Positions 1 to 12,226 of a stretch of DNA of 64,000 nt are shown here, in pieces. Positions within the stretch are counted from its first letter, which is position 1; each line of letters begins with the position of its first letter. The notes beneath the pieces are model-generated. The model worked only from the letters and a program-made list of their open reading frames with translations, was not told the DNA's origin and did no database searches. The translations under genes and the position numbers were made by a program. This DNA is from Carex sylvatica (lineage: Eukaryota; Streptophyta; Magnoliopsida; Poales; Cyperaceae), in the NCBI GenBank assembly GCA_964058845.1, contig CAXKVR010000070.1, positions 124,001-188,000 on the forward strand, written 5' to 3'.

Positions 1-3000
1 ACCTAGCAGTCCCAGAAAGCATTCAGATAGCAGATGGTATGGTCCAGCCCGTGGTTGGTAAGGGTACAGTGAATGTACAAACACTTTGACTCTGTCTAAT
101 ATGTTGCATACTCCTTTTCCAGTAAATCTCTTATCCATAAGTGTCATTATAACACAACTAAAATGTGTAGTTTTGTTTGATATTTCTAAGGTGATCTTCT
201 AAGAGAATGGGATAGGCAAGATACTTGGGATGGGTACATGGCACAACGGCTTGTGGTACATGGATAGGGAGGGTATGGACTCGGCCCATTTATCCATTGT
301 AGAAGGAGCTGAAGGAGTTGGGAGGAGTGTGGAGGACTTGCTGTTGATCTATCATAGGCGCTTGGGTCATCCTTTCTTTCTGATTTTGAGTAGGCTGTAT
401 TCGCATCTGTTTGAAAAGGCGAATAGATTAAAGCAGGTGTGTGATGCGTGTGAGTTAGGTAAGCATACCAAGAGCTCTTATACTAGTTTGGGTGGTAGGA
501 GTCCTAGTGGTTTTGATTTGGTTCATGCAGACATAATCTTGTCCTATGACTACTGTGAATGGGTTCATATATTTTGTCTCATTCATCGATTGTTTTTCTC
601 GTGTGACTTCGATTTATCTGATGAAAAACAAGAGTGATGTGCTTGCTTGTTTCAAGGACTTTCACAATGGGGTTCAAACCCAATACGGTGCAGTTGTGAA
701 GGTATTGAGGTCTGACAATAGAACAGAGTACACCAACAGGGTGTTTGGGGAGTACTTGTAATTCAGGGAATACAGCATCAAACCACGTGTCCGTACACAC
801 CAGAGCAGAATGGGATAGCAAAACGGAAGAACATGCATCTTCTTGAGGTAACTCGGAGTATAATGATTTCGATGAGGGTCCCAAAGTACTTGTGGGGGCA
901 AGCAGTTCTGACAGCAGCCTATTTGATCAACAGGATGCCATCACGGGTATTGGATTGAAAGTCTCCGTTAGAGGTGCTGAAAGGTAAGAATGGAGATATA
1001 CTTCCTCTCAAAGAGTTTGGCTGTGTGCGCTTTGTGCAGGACAACAGACCAAATGTGGGAAAACTGGATCCAAGGGCTGTGAATTGTATCTTTGTTGGGT
1101 ACTCAGCTACTCAAAAGGGGTATGTGTGCTGGAGCTAGGGGTGTTCAAACGGTTCAGTTTAATCAGTTTTGAACCGAACCAAATTAGTTCGGTTTAAACG
1201 GTTCAGTTGTTTCGATTTATTGGATCAGTTCGGTTGGCTTTTCAAAACTGAATTATAACTTCGGTTCAGTTTGGTTTGAAAAATTTTAAAATCAAAATAA
1301 TCGAACCGACCGAACTTTCATATAATATGAATTTGATTCGAACCACCCCGGTTTATTTCTTAATCAATTGCTTTAAATACTTGGTTTATTTCTAAATATC
1401 TTAGTTTATTTCTTAATACTACGGTTTATTTCTTAATATACTTCGGTTTATTATAAATCAATTGTTTTAAATAAAAATAATAATATATTTTGGTTTGAAC
1501 CGAACAAACTAAACAAATTGAAATAAAACTTTGGTTTGGTTGCAATACTAATTCGGTTCGGTTCGATTCTATTTTTAAAACTGAATTATAACTTTGGTTT
1601 ACCAAGTTCGGAACCGATGAACACCCCTAGCTGGAGCCTTATGGAGATGAGATTGTTTATGAGTATGGATGTTACATTTCGAGAGCTCAAACCATACTAC
1701 TCCTCAGAGGCGACATCACCCTTTGGAGACTCGCTCGATACAAGAGGTATGACGCGAGAGGGGGAGAGTAGTAGTGATGGTGAGAGGAGGATGATAAGTG
1801 TGGGTGATATTTCTTGCCCACTTGAGAATTCGGCTGTAGTTGAGCCGAAAAAGGAGGATTCGACTGTGGTTGAGTCAGAAGTTGAGCCACAAAGGGAGAA
1901 TTCGAATGTAGTTGAGCCAAAAGTTAAGAGGAATAAGTCCAAAGGTGGTAGAACTCGGGCTCAGGGGGAGTCGAGATGTCATGAGGTATATGTGAGGGAG
2001 TTATGCCTATAGTGCCACCTATGTCAAGTCCCTTGGCTCTAACTCTTGAGACACTTACACCATCCACCTCAGACTCAGAATACATAGGTGATATGATTTC
2101 TCTCTCTACTTCTCCCACTCCCCTATTGGTAAGAATGACTCCTCGCGAGAATGCGAGCATTCCTCCTGACTGATATGGTTTTCCACATGATATTGCCCAG
2201 TTTGTCTCTTACTCACACATATCACCTGTACATGGAGCATTCATTGCATCATTAGACACTATCTCTATCCCTAAGTGTTGGTAGGGTGCTAAGGGAGATC
2301 CAAAATGGAAAGTAGCCATGCTAGAAGAGCTCGGGGCCCTCGAAAAGAACAAAACCTTGGAGCTTGTGTCACTACCACCAGGCAAGAAGGCTATTGGATA
2401 CAAGTGGGTCTTCACAGTGAAGTAGAATCTAGAGGGTCTCGTTGAGCGCTACAAGGCTCGGTTAGTAGCGAAGGGGTACAGATAGACCTATGGCATTGAC
2501 TATGACGAGATCTTTGCACCCATGGCGAAGATGAGCACAGTGAGGACACTGATTTTCATGGCAGCGAATGGGAGATGGCAGTTACACCAACTCGACGCGA
2601 AGAATGCCTTTCGATTTGTTGGAGGAGGTGTACATGGAGGTTCCACCAGGGTTTGGCACTAACCAGACAGTAGGTAAGGTGTGCAGGCTCAAGAAGTCAC
2701 TTTATGGGTTGAAGCAATCCCCTCGGGCCTGGTTTGATATGTTCAGAAAGGCTATGGTAGGCATGAACTATCAACAGATCAATGCCGACCACATGGTGTT
2801 CTTTCGACAACATGGTGGTCACATTACTATGTTGTCTATGTATGTTGATGATATGATAATTACCGGGGATGATGAGAAGGAAAATTGCATAGTTGAAGGC
2901 AAAATTGGGGAAGGAATTCGAGGTGAAGGATTTGGGACAACTTAGGTACTTCCTTGTGATTGAGGTGGCTCGTGGAGCAGAGATGATTGTTCTATCTCAA

Positions 3001-3608
3001 AGGAAGTATGTCCTAGACTTGCTCATAGAGACAGGCATGTTAGGATGCAGGCCTGTAGTTTCTCCAATTGATGTGAATGCCAAGATAAGTGCAGAGGCAG
3101 GAGAACAGGTTGATCGTGAGAGGTACTAAAGACTGGTAGGCAGATTAATCTTTTTGAGTCATACTCGTCCCGATATCTCATTTGCAGTTAGCGTGGTGAG
3201 CCGCTACATGCATGACCCTAGGAAGGACCATATGGACGCAGTGTATCACATTCTAAGGTACCTGAAGAGTGCACCAGGGAAGGGCTTGATTTTCAGGAAG
3301 AATGGGCACATGAACATTAATGGCTATTGTAACTCTGATTGGGCTAGTTGTCTCGATGACAGGAAGTCCACATCTGGCTACTACATGTTTGTATAGGGCA
3401 ACTTGGTCTCTTGAAAGAGCAAAAAGCAGCCGGTTGTTGCGAGATCGACGGCAAAAGCTGAGTATATGGCCATGATATTGGGAGTTGCTGAGATGTTGTG
3501 GCTGAAGAGGTTATTGGAAGAGCTCAAGGTGAATCACATAGTCCAAATGAAGTTGTGATGCGATAGCAAGTCAGTGATCAGCATTGCCTACAATCTTGTG
3601 CAGCCATG
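1..3608 (+). pseudogene. Decayed Ty1/copia retrotransposon, internal coding region
   Basis: Translated pieces on the plus strand read in copia order. First comes the end of the protease region, then a GAG-pre-integrase zinc motif (RLGHP near 360, then CDAC and GK near 445-465). Next is the integrase core (VHADI near 522, LRSDN near 710), then reverse transcriptase from about 2280 with an intact YVDD near 2845, and RNase H from about 3150. Stop codons and frameshifts interrupt every domain. The integrase position that normally holds the catalytic Glu encodes Lys (NGIAKRKN near 815), so it could not be active even apart from the breaks. The left end lies outside the window, and the right end stops near 3608 before any LTR. 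A hAT-type MITE splits it at 1136-1629. A second remnant of the same lineage lies at 15565-17360. Confidence 0.93.
1136..1629. mobile_element. hAT-type MITE nested in the copia remnant
   Basis: The element starts TAGGGGTGTTCA and ends with the reverse complement TGAACACCCCTA. It is flanked by a perfect 8-bp target duplication, GCTGGAGC, at 1128-1135 and 1630-1637. Removing the element and one duplication restores continuous copia reading across the site. An 8-bp duplication with a TAGGG-type terminus is the hAT signature. The interior is AT-rich and noncoding, with many GGTTCGGTTY-like motifs in both orientations, so the element folds on itself over much of its length. It has no transposase and is therefore non-autonomous. 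Confidence 0.9.
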
Positions 3609-3945
3609 ACCAAGGCGCACCATCATTAGACATGACGTGTCCAAATGTAATTAGTCACGTTTAACTTTTTTTTTTCATAATTTACATTAGTTGAATCAAA
3701 ATTTATAATTCGATCAAGATCTAACGGTCCTAATTACACGTGATTCATGTGACCATGTGTCATATCAAATTTTCAAAAGATAGTCATGTCACGCCGGCAC
3801 AAAACACATGAATCACGATGACTAGCACACAAGCTGTGCTGTGCCATGACTGAACCGTACCGAGTGTATCCAGTCAGACTAAAGATAATTTTTTTGTATT
3901 GTAAGTCAGTGACAGTTGAATATTCCCGAATTATAACTTTGGTAA
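3609..3945. other. Spacer with CACGTGA-like motifs, no gene
   Basis: I see no coding potential here. The stretch holds several TCACGTG/CATGTGAC-like words and a T-rich run, resembling the clusters near 54.8, 59.3 and 60.1 kb. It is probably old transposon debris. Confidence 0.5.
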
Positions 3946-4832
3946 TAGGACTGCTACTGATTAAGGTTCGGCTCAAACTTGGCTCGCTTTTAAAAGAAAA
4001 AACTCGACTCGAGTCGGCTCATATAAACAATTGGCTCGACTCGCGAGTCGACTCATATTTTTACTTATTTGCACTTTCTATTAAGTATTTGTTATGAGCA
4101 ATTGTTTTGATTTTGAGGGATAAATACCAACTTATTGCTCAATTTTTTTTTATGCAGATAAATTTCAAAATTCAAAGTTCAATTTAATTTCAAATTTTAA
4201 TTTTTTTTATGCAGATAAATTTCAATTTCAATTTTTTATCAAATTTCAAATTTCAAATTCAATTTTTTTTTCCAAATTTCGAATTATTTTTAAATTTCAA
4301 AAAATTTCAAATTTCAATTTTTTTTTTCAAATTTCATAGTTTTTTCAAATTTTAATTTTTTTTTCAAATTTCAATTTTTTTTCAAAATTTCGAATTTCAA
4401 TTTTTTGTTTTGAAATTTCAAATTCTTTTTAATTTCAAAAAATTATTTTTTTCTAAAGTCGTGTTAGTATTATTTTCATCTTGTAGAAATAACCTACATT
4501 ATTATAACAGATTAAAGAAGCACTTCACAGTTCAAAAAAATAAATTTACTGGTACATATAACAATAAGTTCAAAAGAGTTCATTTGAAAACATCTGTTAC
4601 ATCAGAAATGCAGAGCAATAGGCTAGCATTAACCCCTGAAAAGTCAAAATAATTGCTCGATTGCTCATAACAAATGATTGCTTAATGGAAAGTGCAAATA
4701 AGTAAAAATATGAGCCGGCTCGTGAGCCGAGTCGAATTCGAGATTTTTTTAGTTTTGAGTCCGATTCGTTATGAAATATTGAGCCGCTCAACTCATTAAT
4801 TCGCTAGCCAGCTCGACTCATTAGCAGCCCTA
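3946..4832. mobile_element. Long fold-back (inverted-repeat) element
   Basis: The two ends are inverted copies: TAGGACTGCTACTGA at the left, and at the right the reverse complement of TAGGGCTGCTAATGA. Inner arms also match, for example the segment encoding ACTTATTTGCACTTTC near 4060 and its inverse near 4690. Both arms are rich in GGCTCGACTCG-type words. The middle (about 4140-4440) is a low-complexity run of TTTCAAATTT units. I found no clear target duplication. This is a non-autonomous DNA transposon, probably hAT-like from its terminus, but the class is inferred. Confidence 0.7.
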
Positions 4833-4865
4833 ACCGTATCGATATTCTATTCTAATTAGTGCAAA

Positions 4866-5100
4866 TGAAATAACCAGATATTAAATAAAAACGAAGTGAG
4901 AATAATTACCGGATGAATTATGCTTATAGCCCTTCCACACCATCAGCCACCAGATGAACTATATATGTAATTAAGTTGTGCTTTCCTGTTTCTTAATAGT
5001 TGGAGACTAGAAGTAGAAGAGCACTAGAGAAACTTGCTAGCTAGAGATATAATATATATATATACACACAAACAAGAGAGCTAGCTTCAACAAAGGATAT
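4866..5100. repeat. Duplicated block A, copy 1
   Basis: This noncoding stretch aligns in the same orientation with 20150-20394 plus 20830-20860. Shared landmarks are GAGAATAATTACCG, CCCTTCCAC followed by CAGCCACC, TAGTTGGAGA, a TA-rich run, and GCTTCAACAAA. I do not recognise a gene. A TATA-like run and a possible short leader can be read on the minus strand, but no protein is supported. Confidence 0.65.
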
Positions 5101-5111
5101 GCGAGAAATTA

Positions 5112-5259
5112 GGAAATAAATATGCTGTTATTCCAATAGAATAATAGGAACCTGTTATTATGATTTCAGTCGTTGATCTTTGTTGAGATTTGCGCTTGAA
5201 AAATGGTCTTCATCGGGATTTGTGCATGGAAATTTTTGAACGATTGGGATTAGAATAAC
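5112..5259. mobile_element. Mutator-type MITE, ATCTGCTG family, copy 1
   Basis: The left end GGAAATAAATATGCTGTTAT and the inverted right end ATTAGAATAACAG match the family best seen at 5721-5912. Near-identical AGAAATTA words flank it at 5104-5111 and 5260-5267. It has no coding capacity. Confidence 0.6.
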
Positions 5260-5589
5260 AGAAATTAAGGACTAGTACTGTCCACCTCAACGAGTAAAGA
5301 ATGTCAAAATTAGTAAAGAAATTCAAAAGTTAGTAAAGAAATTAAAAAAAAAAAAGAGGAGGGTTCAAATGCCCCAATTTTTTTATGCCTCTATTATATT
5401 CTTATTTTTAAAAACTTAAAACTTAAATGTTAAAATAAAACTATTAGATGTGATCTATGTTATTTTTTCTATGTGCTCACAAAAAATTATCACATTTCGA
5501 TTTTATTTTTATGTGAATCAATAAGTTTAAAAATTAACGTCTATAAATTATCCACATTAGTATACATTTTGTTGGATATAAATTGTTTT
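5260..5589. other. AT-rich spacer, no gene seen
   Basis: I see nothing beyond A/T tracts and weak direct repeats of TTAGTAAAGAAATT near 5310-5345. Confidence 0.5.
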
Positions 5590-6000
5590 CAATTTTGTGG
5601 TGTAACAGGCTGAAGATGACTCGATCACAGTCAACACTATAATCTATGTAACAAGCTATATCGTAGCCACCACACGTTTAAAAAGGATTTACTTGAAAAT
5701 AGGGCTGTGGTGGAAAATTGGGAAATAAATCTGCTGTGATTCCAATGGAATAACAGGGTTCTGTTATTCCGATCCTAATTATTCAATTTTGTTGAAATTT
5801 GTGTATGAAAAAAGTTTTTTCATTGAGATATGCACATGGAGAACTTTGAATGGTTGACATTAGAATAATAGGATTCTATTTATTCTATGAGAATCACAGC
5901 AGATTTATTTCCGGAAAATTGATGTATGATTCCTTGATCTTTCTCATATCTCAGTTCAAGCTAGAATTAATGTATTAAAGTTTGTTGATTACAGCATTTG
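5590..6000. repeat. Duplicated block B, copy 1
   Basis: This noncoding segment recurs at 7990-8300 and 22330-22590. Shared landmarks in order are GGTGTAACA..CTG, CGACT..CACAGTCAA, CTATAAT, GTGGTGGAAAATT, then TTCTCATAT, CAAGCTA and AAAGTTTGTTG. Copy 1 is interrupted by a MITE at 5721-5912 with a 9-bp target duplication. No product is recognised. Confidence 0.65.
5721..5912. mobile_element. Mutator-type MITE, ATCTGCTG family, copy 2 (best preserved)
   Basis: This 192-bp element has perfect 22-bp terminal inverted repeats that start GGAAATAAATCTGCTG. It is flanked by a perfect 9-bp duplication, GGAAAATTG, at 5712-5720 and 5913-5921. A 9-bp duplication is typical of Mutator-like elements. It sits inside duplicated block B; the other block B copies lack it at this point, so the insertion came after the duplication. 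Confidence 0.88.
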
Positions 6001-7356
6001 TTTTATTCACGAATAAAATTTTTTTTTTGATGTTTTCGCATCAAACAACAATTAATTCGCTTGACCGAATGTTTACCGAATAAATTACGAATAATTCACG
6101 ATTTTTACGAATTTTACGAATTAATCACATTTTATTTGAAAATATCGTCGTTCTGTACTGATTCTTTATTGTAACTGGCGGCATTTGAAAATAATATTTT
6201 GTGGCAGCGGACCCCACAAAAAAGCTGGATGTGAAGCTAATTCACCTCTATTCGCGTAGCAGCAGGGCCCACCACGTGGGTGTAGTATGATTTTTGGAAA
6301 AAGTTGACAGAGATGTATGCATAATTGTCTATTAATTATGAAACTTTTAGTCAGCCACGTGGGTATGGTAGGAAGAAATATTAACATTTCGGTCAATGCC
6401 CACAGTAATTGTCTATTAATTTGATTTTATTTTCTAATTATTTAAAAAAAAAAAAATCTGTTTCATTAATATAAATTATGAAACTTAAAAATTATTTCGA
6501 ATTATTTCCGAATTATATTCGAATTATATTCAAATCACGAATTTTTGTCCCTGCTAAATCGAATTCGAATTATTCATTTGTTACTATGTTCACAGGGACA
6601 CCCAACTTGTCAGGAATTAATCCTAATTTTATTTTATTTTGAGATTTTTATTCTTTAAGTACACACAACAATATATATACTTGATTTAAAATATTTTCTT
6701 AAGTAAAGCTTACAGGGCAACTGATAATCAAGCCCCCCAACTTAATTAATACTCATGTTATTATAATAAATAATTATTTTTTTCTCTAAATTTTGAATTC
6801 ATGATCTTTCATATGAGAGATTATGTATCTTTAAAAATATTCACATTTCTATTTTTATTTATTATATATATGGACGTGCTTGTATGTTAATTACACTGAA
6901 ATTATACTTTAAATGAAACATTAAAAAAATTCTGGAAGCTTTCAACATTATTGAGAAAATGTTATGATATTATTATCAAAATTCAAAAGGTCTGAACGTA
7001 TGAATGCAATTCGGTAAAAAGATACGGTCGGGATTTCAAATGGTGGGTTCCATCGTTTGAGTGCCATGTAAATATGTAATTAAATTCATAAGAAAGACGG
7101 TAACAATGATGTAGTTAGAATTTGAGTTAAGAGGTGGATAAAATATTAACAGTAAAAAAATTATGGTCACCAATATGTAATTAAATTCTCTGACTTTATG
7201 AGCATCACCCCGTTCCGCTTCATGTCCAATCCAACTTTGGTTCACGTTGGCGTTGTTGGTCCTTTTTTATCTTTTTTGTGCATTTGTTTTGTTATTTTAT
7301 TGTTCTTTTACAAAGCGCTTAGAGCAAAGAGGTAAAGAACAGTTATAATATATACG

Positions 7357-7357
<1 letters not shown>
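6001..7357. other. AT-rich spacer with two G-box-like CCACGTGGG sites
   Basis: I see no gene. Two CCACGTGGG words with CACGTG cores lie at 6273-6278 and 6356-6361, about 80 bp apart. CGAATTATT-type words recur at 6050-6150 and 6490-6570 and again at 15140-15360, which suggests diverged transposon debris. Confidence 0.45.

Positions 7358-7385
<28 letters not shown>
7358..7385. repeat. (GA)n microsatellite
   Basis: There is an uninterrupted GA run of about 14 units. Confidence 0.95.
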
Positions 7386-7387
<2 letters not shown>

Positions 7388-7429
7388 GTTAAGTTTAAAA
7401 TATTTTTTACTAAGCTTCGAAACAAATAA

Positions 7430-7565
7430 TTTGGTTTTTTTATTTTTAAAGTCTAAATAGTCGATTCAAACTGTTAGATATTTAATCAATATTAAAATGT
7501 GCTAGGAGAAAAAAAATTATATTTTTTTAAATTTTTTTACTATTTATTAAGATAATTTAAAAATC
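7430..7565. mobile_element. Single arm of the shared-core fold-back family
   Basis: The segment AAAGTCTAAATAGTCGATTC, the following AAAATGTGCT, and TTTTTTTACTATTTATTAAG match the arms of the fold-back elements at 20395, 23145, 44369 and 53538. Only one arm is present, so this is a solo or decayed copy. Confidence 0.6.
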
Positions 7566-7818
7566 GTTGTTTTTCAATTTTATTTTACAAAATTATCACT
7601 TAAGTAACAACTCAACATATTTGTTGAAATTATTTTTCAAAATTCAAAATAGAATTGTCCAACCCCGAGTTACTCTAGCTTGATCGCTGAGCTATAATAT
7701 CCATCTTATTAAATACAGGACGATCAGGTAAGCGGATAAACGCTTGACCCTTGTTGTTTTCTCAAACAAAAAAAAAAATGTAAGCAAATAAACGAGTGTC
7801 ATTCCAACCCTTAGGTCG

Positions 7819-7980
7819 ACAGAAGCAAATCTGTTGCGATCTTACAGGATCGCAGGGTCCTGCGATTTCAATTTCAACCCTTAATTTATTAGATTTTACG
7901 AATCTTAAAAAGAGAGAATTTTTGTGCACAAATCTCAAAATATATAAACGGTTGAGATTAGAATTGCAGCAAATTTATTT
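7819..7980. mobile_element. Mutator-type MITE, ATCTGCTG family, copy 3
   Basis: The ends read GCAAATCTGTTGCGATC at the left and, inverted, AATTGCAGCAAATTTATTT at the right. The flanks CTTAGGTCG (7810-7818) and CCTAGGTCG (7981-7989) form a 9-bp target duplication with one mismatch. It is noncoding. Confidence 0.75.
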
Positions 7981-7989
7981 CCTAGGTCG

Positions 7990-8300
7990 GCGCCTAAGTT
8001 TTCATATTTCTTTTTTTATGCTCAATTATTCTATAATTATTGTGGTGTAACAAGATGGAGACGACTCACAGTCAAGTCAACCCTATAATTTATTGTTGGA
8101 TAACAAATTAATGAACTAGAGTAAGCAAGCCCTATAAGTTATTGTGATGTAAGAAGCTGGAGAGGACTCCAAATCAACACACAAGTGAGCTGTGGTGTTG
8201 AAAAATTGATGCATGTTTTTTCGTTGATGTTTCTCATTTTTGTTCTGTTGAAGCTAGATTAATTCACGGGGTAATTAAAAGTTGTTGATGTTGCCTTCTA
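7990..8300. repeat. Duplicated block B, copy 2
   Basis: This aligns with blocks at 5590-6000 and 22330-22590: GGTGTAACAAGATGGAGACG, AACCCTATAATTTATT, AATCAACACACAAGTG, TGGTGTTGAAAAATTGATG, and TTAAAAGTTGTTGATG. It is noncoding. Confidence 0.6.
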
Positions 8301-8748
8301 TTATATGTGCCTTGCCTTAAAATAGATCTTAATTTGCAGTCATGTTTATATTATGCTGGCATCACATACCTGAGATGAGGAATTCGCATCTATATCTCAT
8401 ATCTTGCGTGTTTTTTATATAAAATCTCAACCGTTTAAATATGTTAGGTACGAATCTCAAAACATAAATAATACTGGCCCGATGCGCCATCCCCGAATAG
8501 GTACCGTTCACGTCGGTCCACTAAAATCAAGGTTTCAGATTTGAGAATTATAATGTTATGCTGGCGCGCGTGGCATACCTGAGATCGATAACACAAAATT
8601 AGTGTTCAAAATTAATTTGTCCAAGTAATTAAAATTCAATTTACATCTAATCAATTAAATTCAAAATTAATAAATAAAAATTATAATCGGATCAATAAAG
8701 AAGGAATGACTAAACTTAATTAACTAGCCGAATGCCTATATATTCTAG
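8301..8748. other. Spacer, no gene seen
   Basis: I see nothing supportable here beyond a repeated TGCTGG..CATACCTGAGAT word at about 8353-8376 and 8558-8586. Confidence 0.4.
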
Positions 8749-8993
8749 GGAGAAATTTCATGTAGTCTTCATGAAAACTTCAATATTACGTATTTCTTCT
8801 TTAAAAGTTTATAATAATATGTTTTTCTTTTTAAATTGTAAGAACTTACATATTTATCTGTTACAAAAAATCGAATAAATATGTGAATTTTGTAATTTTA
8901 TTACAAAAGAATAAATATGATATTATAAATTTTTGAGGAAGAAATACTTAATATTGAAGTTTTCAAGGAGATCTAGCGATACATGAAATTCTC
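8749..8993. mobile_element. Inverted-repeat MITE
   Basis: The left arm GAGAAATTTCATGTA, followed by AACTTCAATATTACGTATTT, is matched in inverse by AAATACTTAATATTGAAGTT and TACATGAAATTCTC at the right. It is flanked by direct repeats GCCTATATATTCTAG (8734-8748) and GCCTATATTCTAG (8994-9006), which differ only by one TA unit. The long flanking repeat leaves the superfamily open. Confidence 0.75.
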
Positions 8994-9005
8994 GCCTATA
9001 TTCTA

Positions 9006-9204
9006 GGATCTGCATCCTCCCAGGTACCTGATTCAATACAATTGAAAAGGACGGCTCAAATTTTATTCATCAGGTTCTTGTTTGGGATAGCTGAGGATGC
9101 AGTATTATTTGTGTTTTGAGATTCATACCAAGTTAAAAAGAACAATTTTGTACCATTCGATTCAATTGTACTCAAGTCCGGTAACCTGAGAGGATGTGAA
9201 TTCC
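9006..9204. mobile_element. MITE of the CATCCTCCCAGGTACCTG family, copy 1
   Basis: The left end carries GCATCCTCCCAGGTACCTGA, and the right end carries the inverse-like GGTAACCTGAGAGGATGTG. ATATTCTA flanks it at 8998-9005 and 9205-9212. A better preserved relative with a 9-bp duplication lies at 34771-34974. Confidence 0.72.
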
Positions 9205-12200
9205 ATATTCTATATACGACTCGGCCCTTGAACTGCCTCTGACCATGTTGACTTAGTCTTACCGCTTAGTTGATGTCCAGCCAAACTTCTAGTTAAATGT
9301 TAATTCCCGCCTAGTTAGCTCGAGCTAAAGAATAGCTTGCGCTTCAACTCTTCTAATTAGCAAATCCTGATCGATCCTCTATAACAGTAGCCACTAATCT
9401 AATTCACTCGGAAAGTCGGAATGCGGTACAGTGTAAGTTTGCTTAAAATTTTATTAGATTCTGGTTTGAGTTTACAGCGAAGCCAATTCTATTTGAGTGC
9501 ATGGAAGGTGTTCGATGAAATTTCCAAGTGAAATTTTGGTTATTATCCTGAGCTTAAAAGTATAATTCTAATTGGTGCCAGTCTTACCATTTAAAAATGC
9601 CACGTGCCGTCTGGTATCAAATCTTAGTGAATCTAACCTTTCTACTTTCTAGAAACTTTGACCTGTGGGGCTTTTGACTGGATTCGAATGACATTGTCTA
9701 AATTAATTTGAGATCCCTGAAACCACACAGACAAAACTCTCTAGAGAAAGAGAAGAATAGTGTCCCTGCTAATTGTAAAAACAACCACAAATTTTCTATC
9801 CCACTGTCAGACTAGATTGCACCTTGACCTTGAGTAATGCCAATTATGCTAGGCATGTGAAATTGTCTTTTATTTGTTTCTACAAAAACCAGATTGTTGT
9901 ACAGGCTAACGTTCAGAGGGTTAATACCAGTATGTAGCATTGGAATTCACATTAAGAAATAAAAAATGAGAGTACACATGAACATTTATTTTTTAGCTGG
10001 TATTGTTTCTGTTATTGTGAAACAGCAGACGATAATTTATGTAGCAAAACTATCTTTAATACACAAAATTCATCATTTCTATGCAAATGTGCAAATTGTT
10101 GTTAGGCTCAGTATCCCAGTTCAAGTAGGTTGGCATCAGAATCTTAAAGTAGCAGTTACGTAAATGACTTGATTGGATACGATATATAATAAATATTATT
10201 ATTGGTAACTTACCCAACCACATAGTGCCAAATTTTGTTTTTCTAAGTTAATTTTAAATTCTTTTGCTTGTGGTTTCAGTTCAGGTTATGTATTTCGCAT
10301 CTTTGCATGAGATGACATATTTACACCATTCAATACAAAATATTATTTGTTAGCTTCACCAACTGTAAAGTGCCACACTTTGTTTGAGTAAGCCAATTTT
10401 AATTAATCTTTTGCTTTCAATTTCACTTCAGGCTGTTTATTGTCATATTGTATGAAATGATATATCTTAGACCATCCATTATGGATCATTTTTCTGTACA
10501 ATACTGGTTCATGTTAAATTGAATATTACAGATTACAGAAAGAGGTACCATGTGGAAATAAATATAACTAAGACTGGTTCCTTGGTAGTTTCTTTTGAAG
10601 CAGCCATGGCCCAGTTAATTTTGACACAACCCCCATGAATGAGAGAGGCAAACCTCATTAAAACAAGCTAGGTTTCCAAACCAGTGTTCGACCCAACTGC
10701 TATGGTAGCCATATGAGGTACTTTAGTATTCTCTGTTTTGATTCTGTTTTTGTTGCTTTTTCTCAGTATCAATTTTAAAATATCTTAGAATAAGTAGCTA
10801 AAATATTCTGGAAACTTCCACGAGAAGAGTTTTATATTTAATTTCGACCATCAATCCATAGTGACTTTGAGGGTTTTGCATGTATGTTCTTACAACTTTG
10901 TGTTGTGTTTTTTTGGATTCAATTTTCATATTTTGGATGTTTCAAAGCTCATAGCAACTGATTTCCTTCCAGCAGTGTAAGAGTTCTCATCTTGCAACTT
11001 TTCTCTTGGTATTACCAAATATTGTGATAAAAATTAAGAGAATGAATATTTTCAAGACATTAAACTGAATTATTACCATAAGTTGTTTTCATACAGACTT
11101 CCATTAGGCACTACAATAACATGCCTGCATAGTATTTGTACATATTGTGCAGCTAAACTTACAAACACAAAAAGTGAAAAGTATACACAAGGTAAGTGTA
11201 CACCAGATTTGTTGAATCCAAGTTCCTGAATAGTGCTTTCAGAATGGAAGCATATATTTCAGAATCCAGGTTCCTTAAAGAGGCACAATAGTAAATCATC
11301 AGATATTATGCCCTAAGAAAAAAGCACTAATAGGAACTGAGACTCAACTTTATTTGGTTTAAACTGAAAAAGTTTAGCCACAAAAGACCCACAAAAAAAA
11401 GGAATATCTATTACATAAGAACAACATTCCAACTGTGCTTGGGGTTGATAGATGCTGCTTGTATGTCTGAAGAGCCTGCAATATGAAATGGACTTCATAT
11501 TTTGTCAATCAAAGAGTTTTATGGGAACTTAAACGATGAAAAGAAAAGGCTACTTTACAACCAGGTTTTATAAAATTAAGATGAAAAAGGTTTAATATAC
11601 ATTCCTGCCCATTCTGAAAGTTGAAATAATTCAGTATAAAAAACAATTTTCTATGGGAACCTCTTGCATGAAGAATAATTAATGGATGAAAAGATATAAA
11701 GTTAAGTTCAGAATAAGTATGAAGGGATTTCATTTGGTCTACTGATCAGTTTCAGAGTATTCACAAGATGTAAGATTTTAAAATTAGAAACATTATGCTA
11801 ATTCCAGGCCATCTCTAGGTAAATTGGAACATAGTTCATAGATCTATCAAAAGGGCGTTACCAAAATAAGTCTTATGCTGTTTCATTAATTCTTATAATC
11901 TCATTAAAATCAATTTGTTATGGAAAATTGAATGGCAATGGAGTACATCTTGCAGAAGAAAAGGCTGAAATATGCATAGATAGGTTGCAAGCATAAAGGA
12001 TCAGCTCTCATTCCATCAATAAGTAAGCTAATTTGAGAATTTTATGTTGCAAGCATAAATGAGGAACATAAAATCCTTATTATTCATTTTAGCACTTTGG
12101 TAGTTGGTTCTAATTCTAATTTTTCTTCTAAGTGCTGGACTCAGATATTTAAAGTACAGTTTCAGAATGCAATAAATAAAGAATGATAGTACATGTAGGC

Positions 12201-12226
12201 AAACCTTATTTATGTGGTGTCGGCTG
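9205..12226. other. Intergenic region downstream of the NLR gene
   Basis: I find no protein-coding gene. A diverged direct duplication lies at about 10200-10360 and 10365-10490; both copies share ACCAAC..GTGCCA, ACTTTGTTT-like, TCTTTTGCTT and TCAGTTCAGG/CACTTCAGG words. The part nearest 12226 may contain the NLR 3' untranslated region. Confidence 0.45.

Noticed and set aside
4866..5100. Block A as a microRNA precursor
   Set aside because: The conserved CCCTTCCAC..CAGCCACC word matches no microRNA I know and no hairpin pairs with it.
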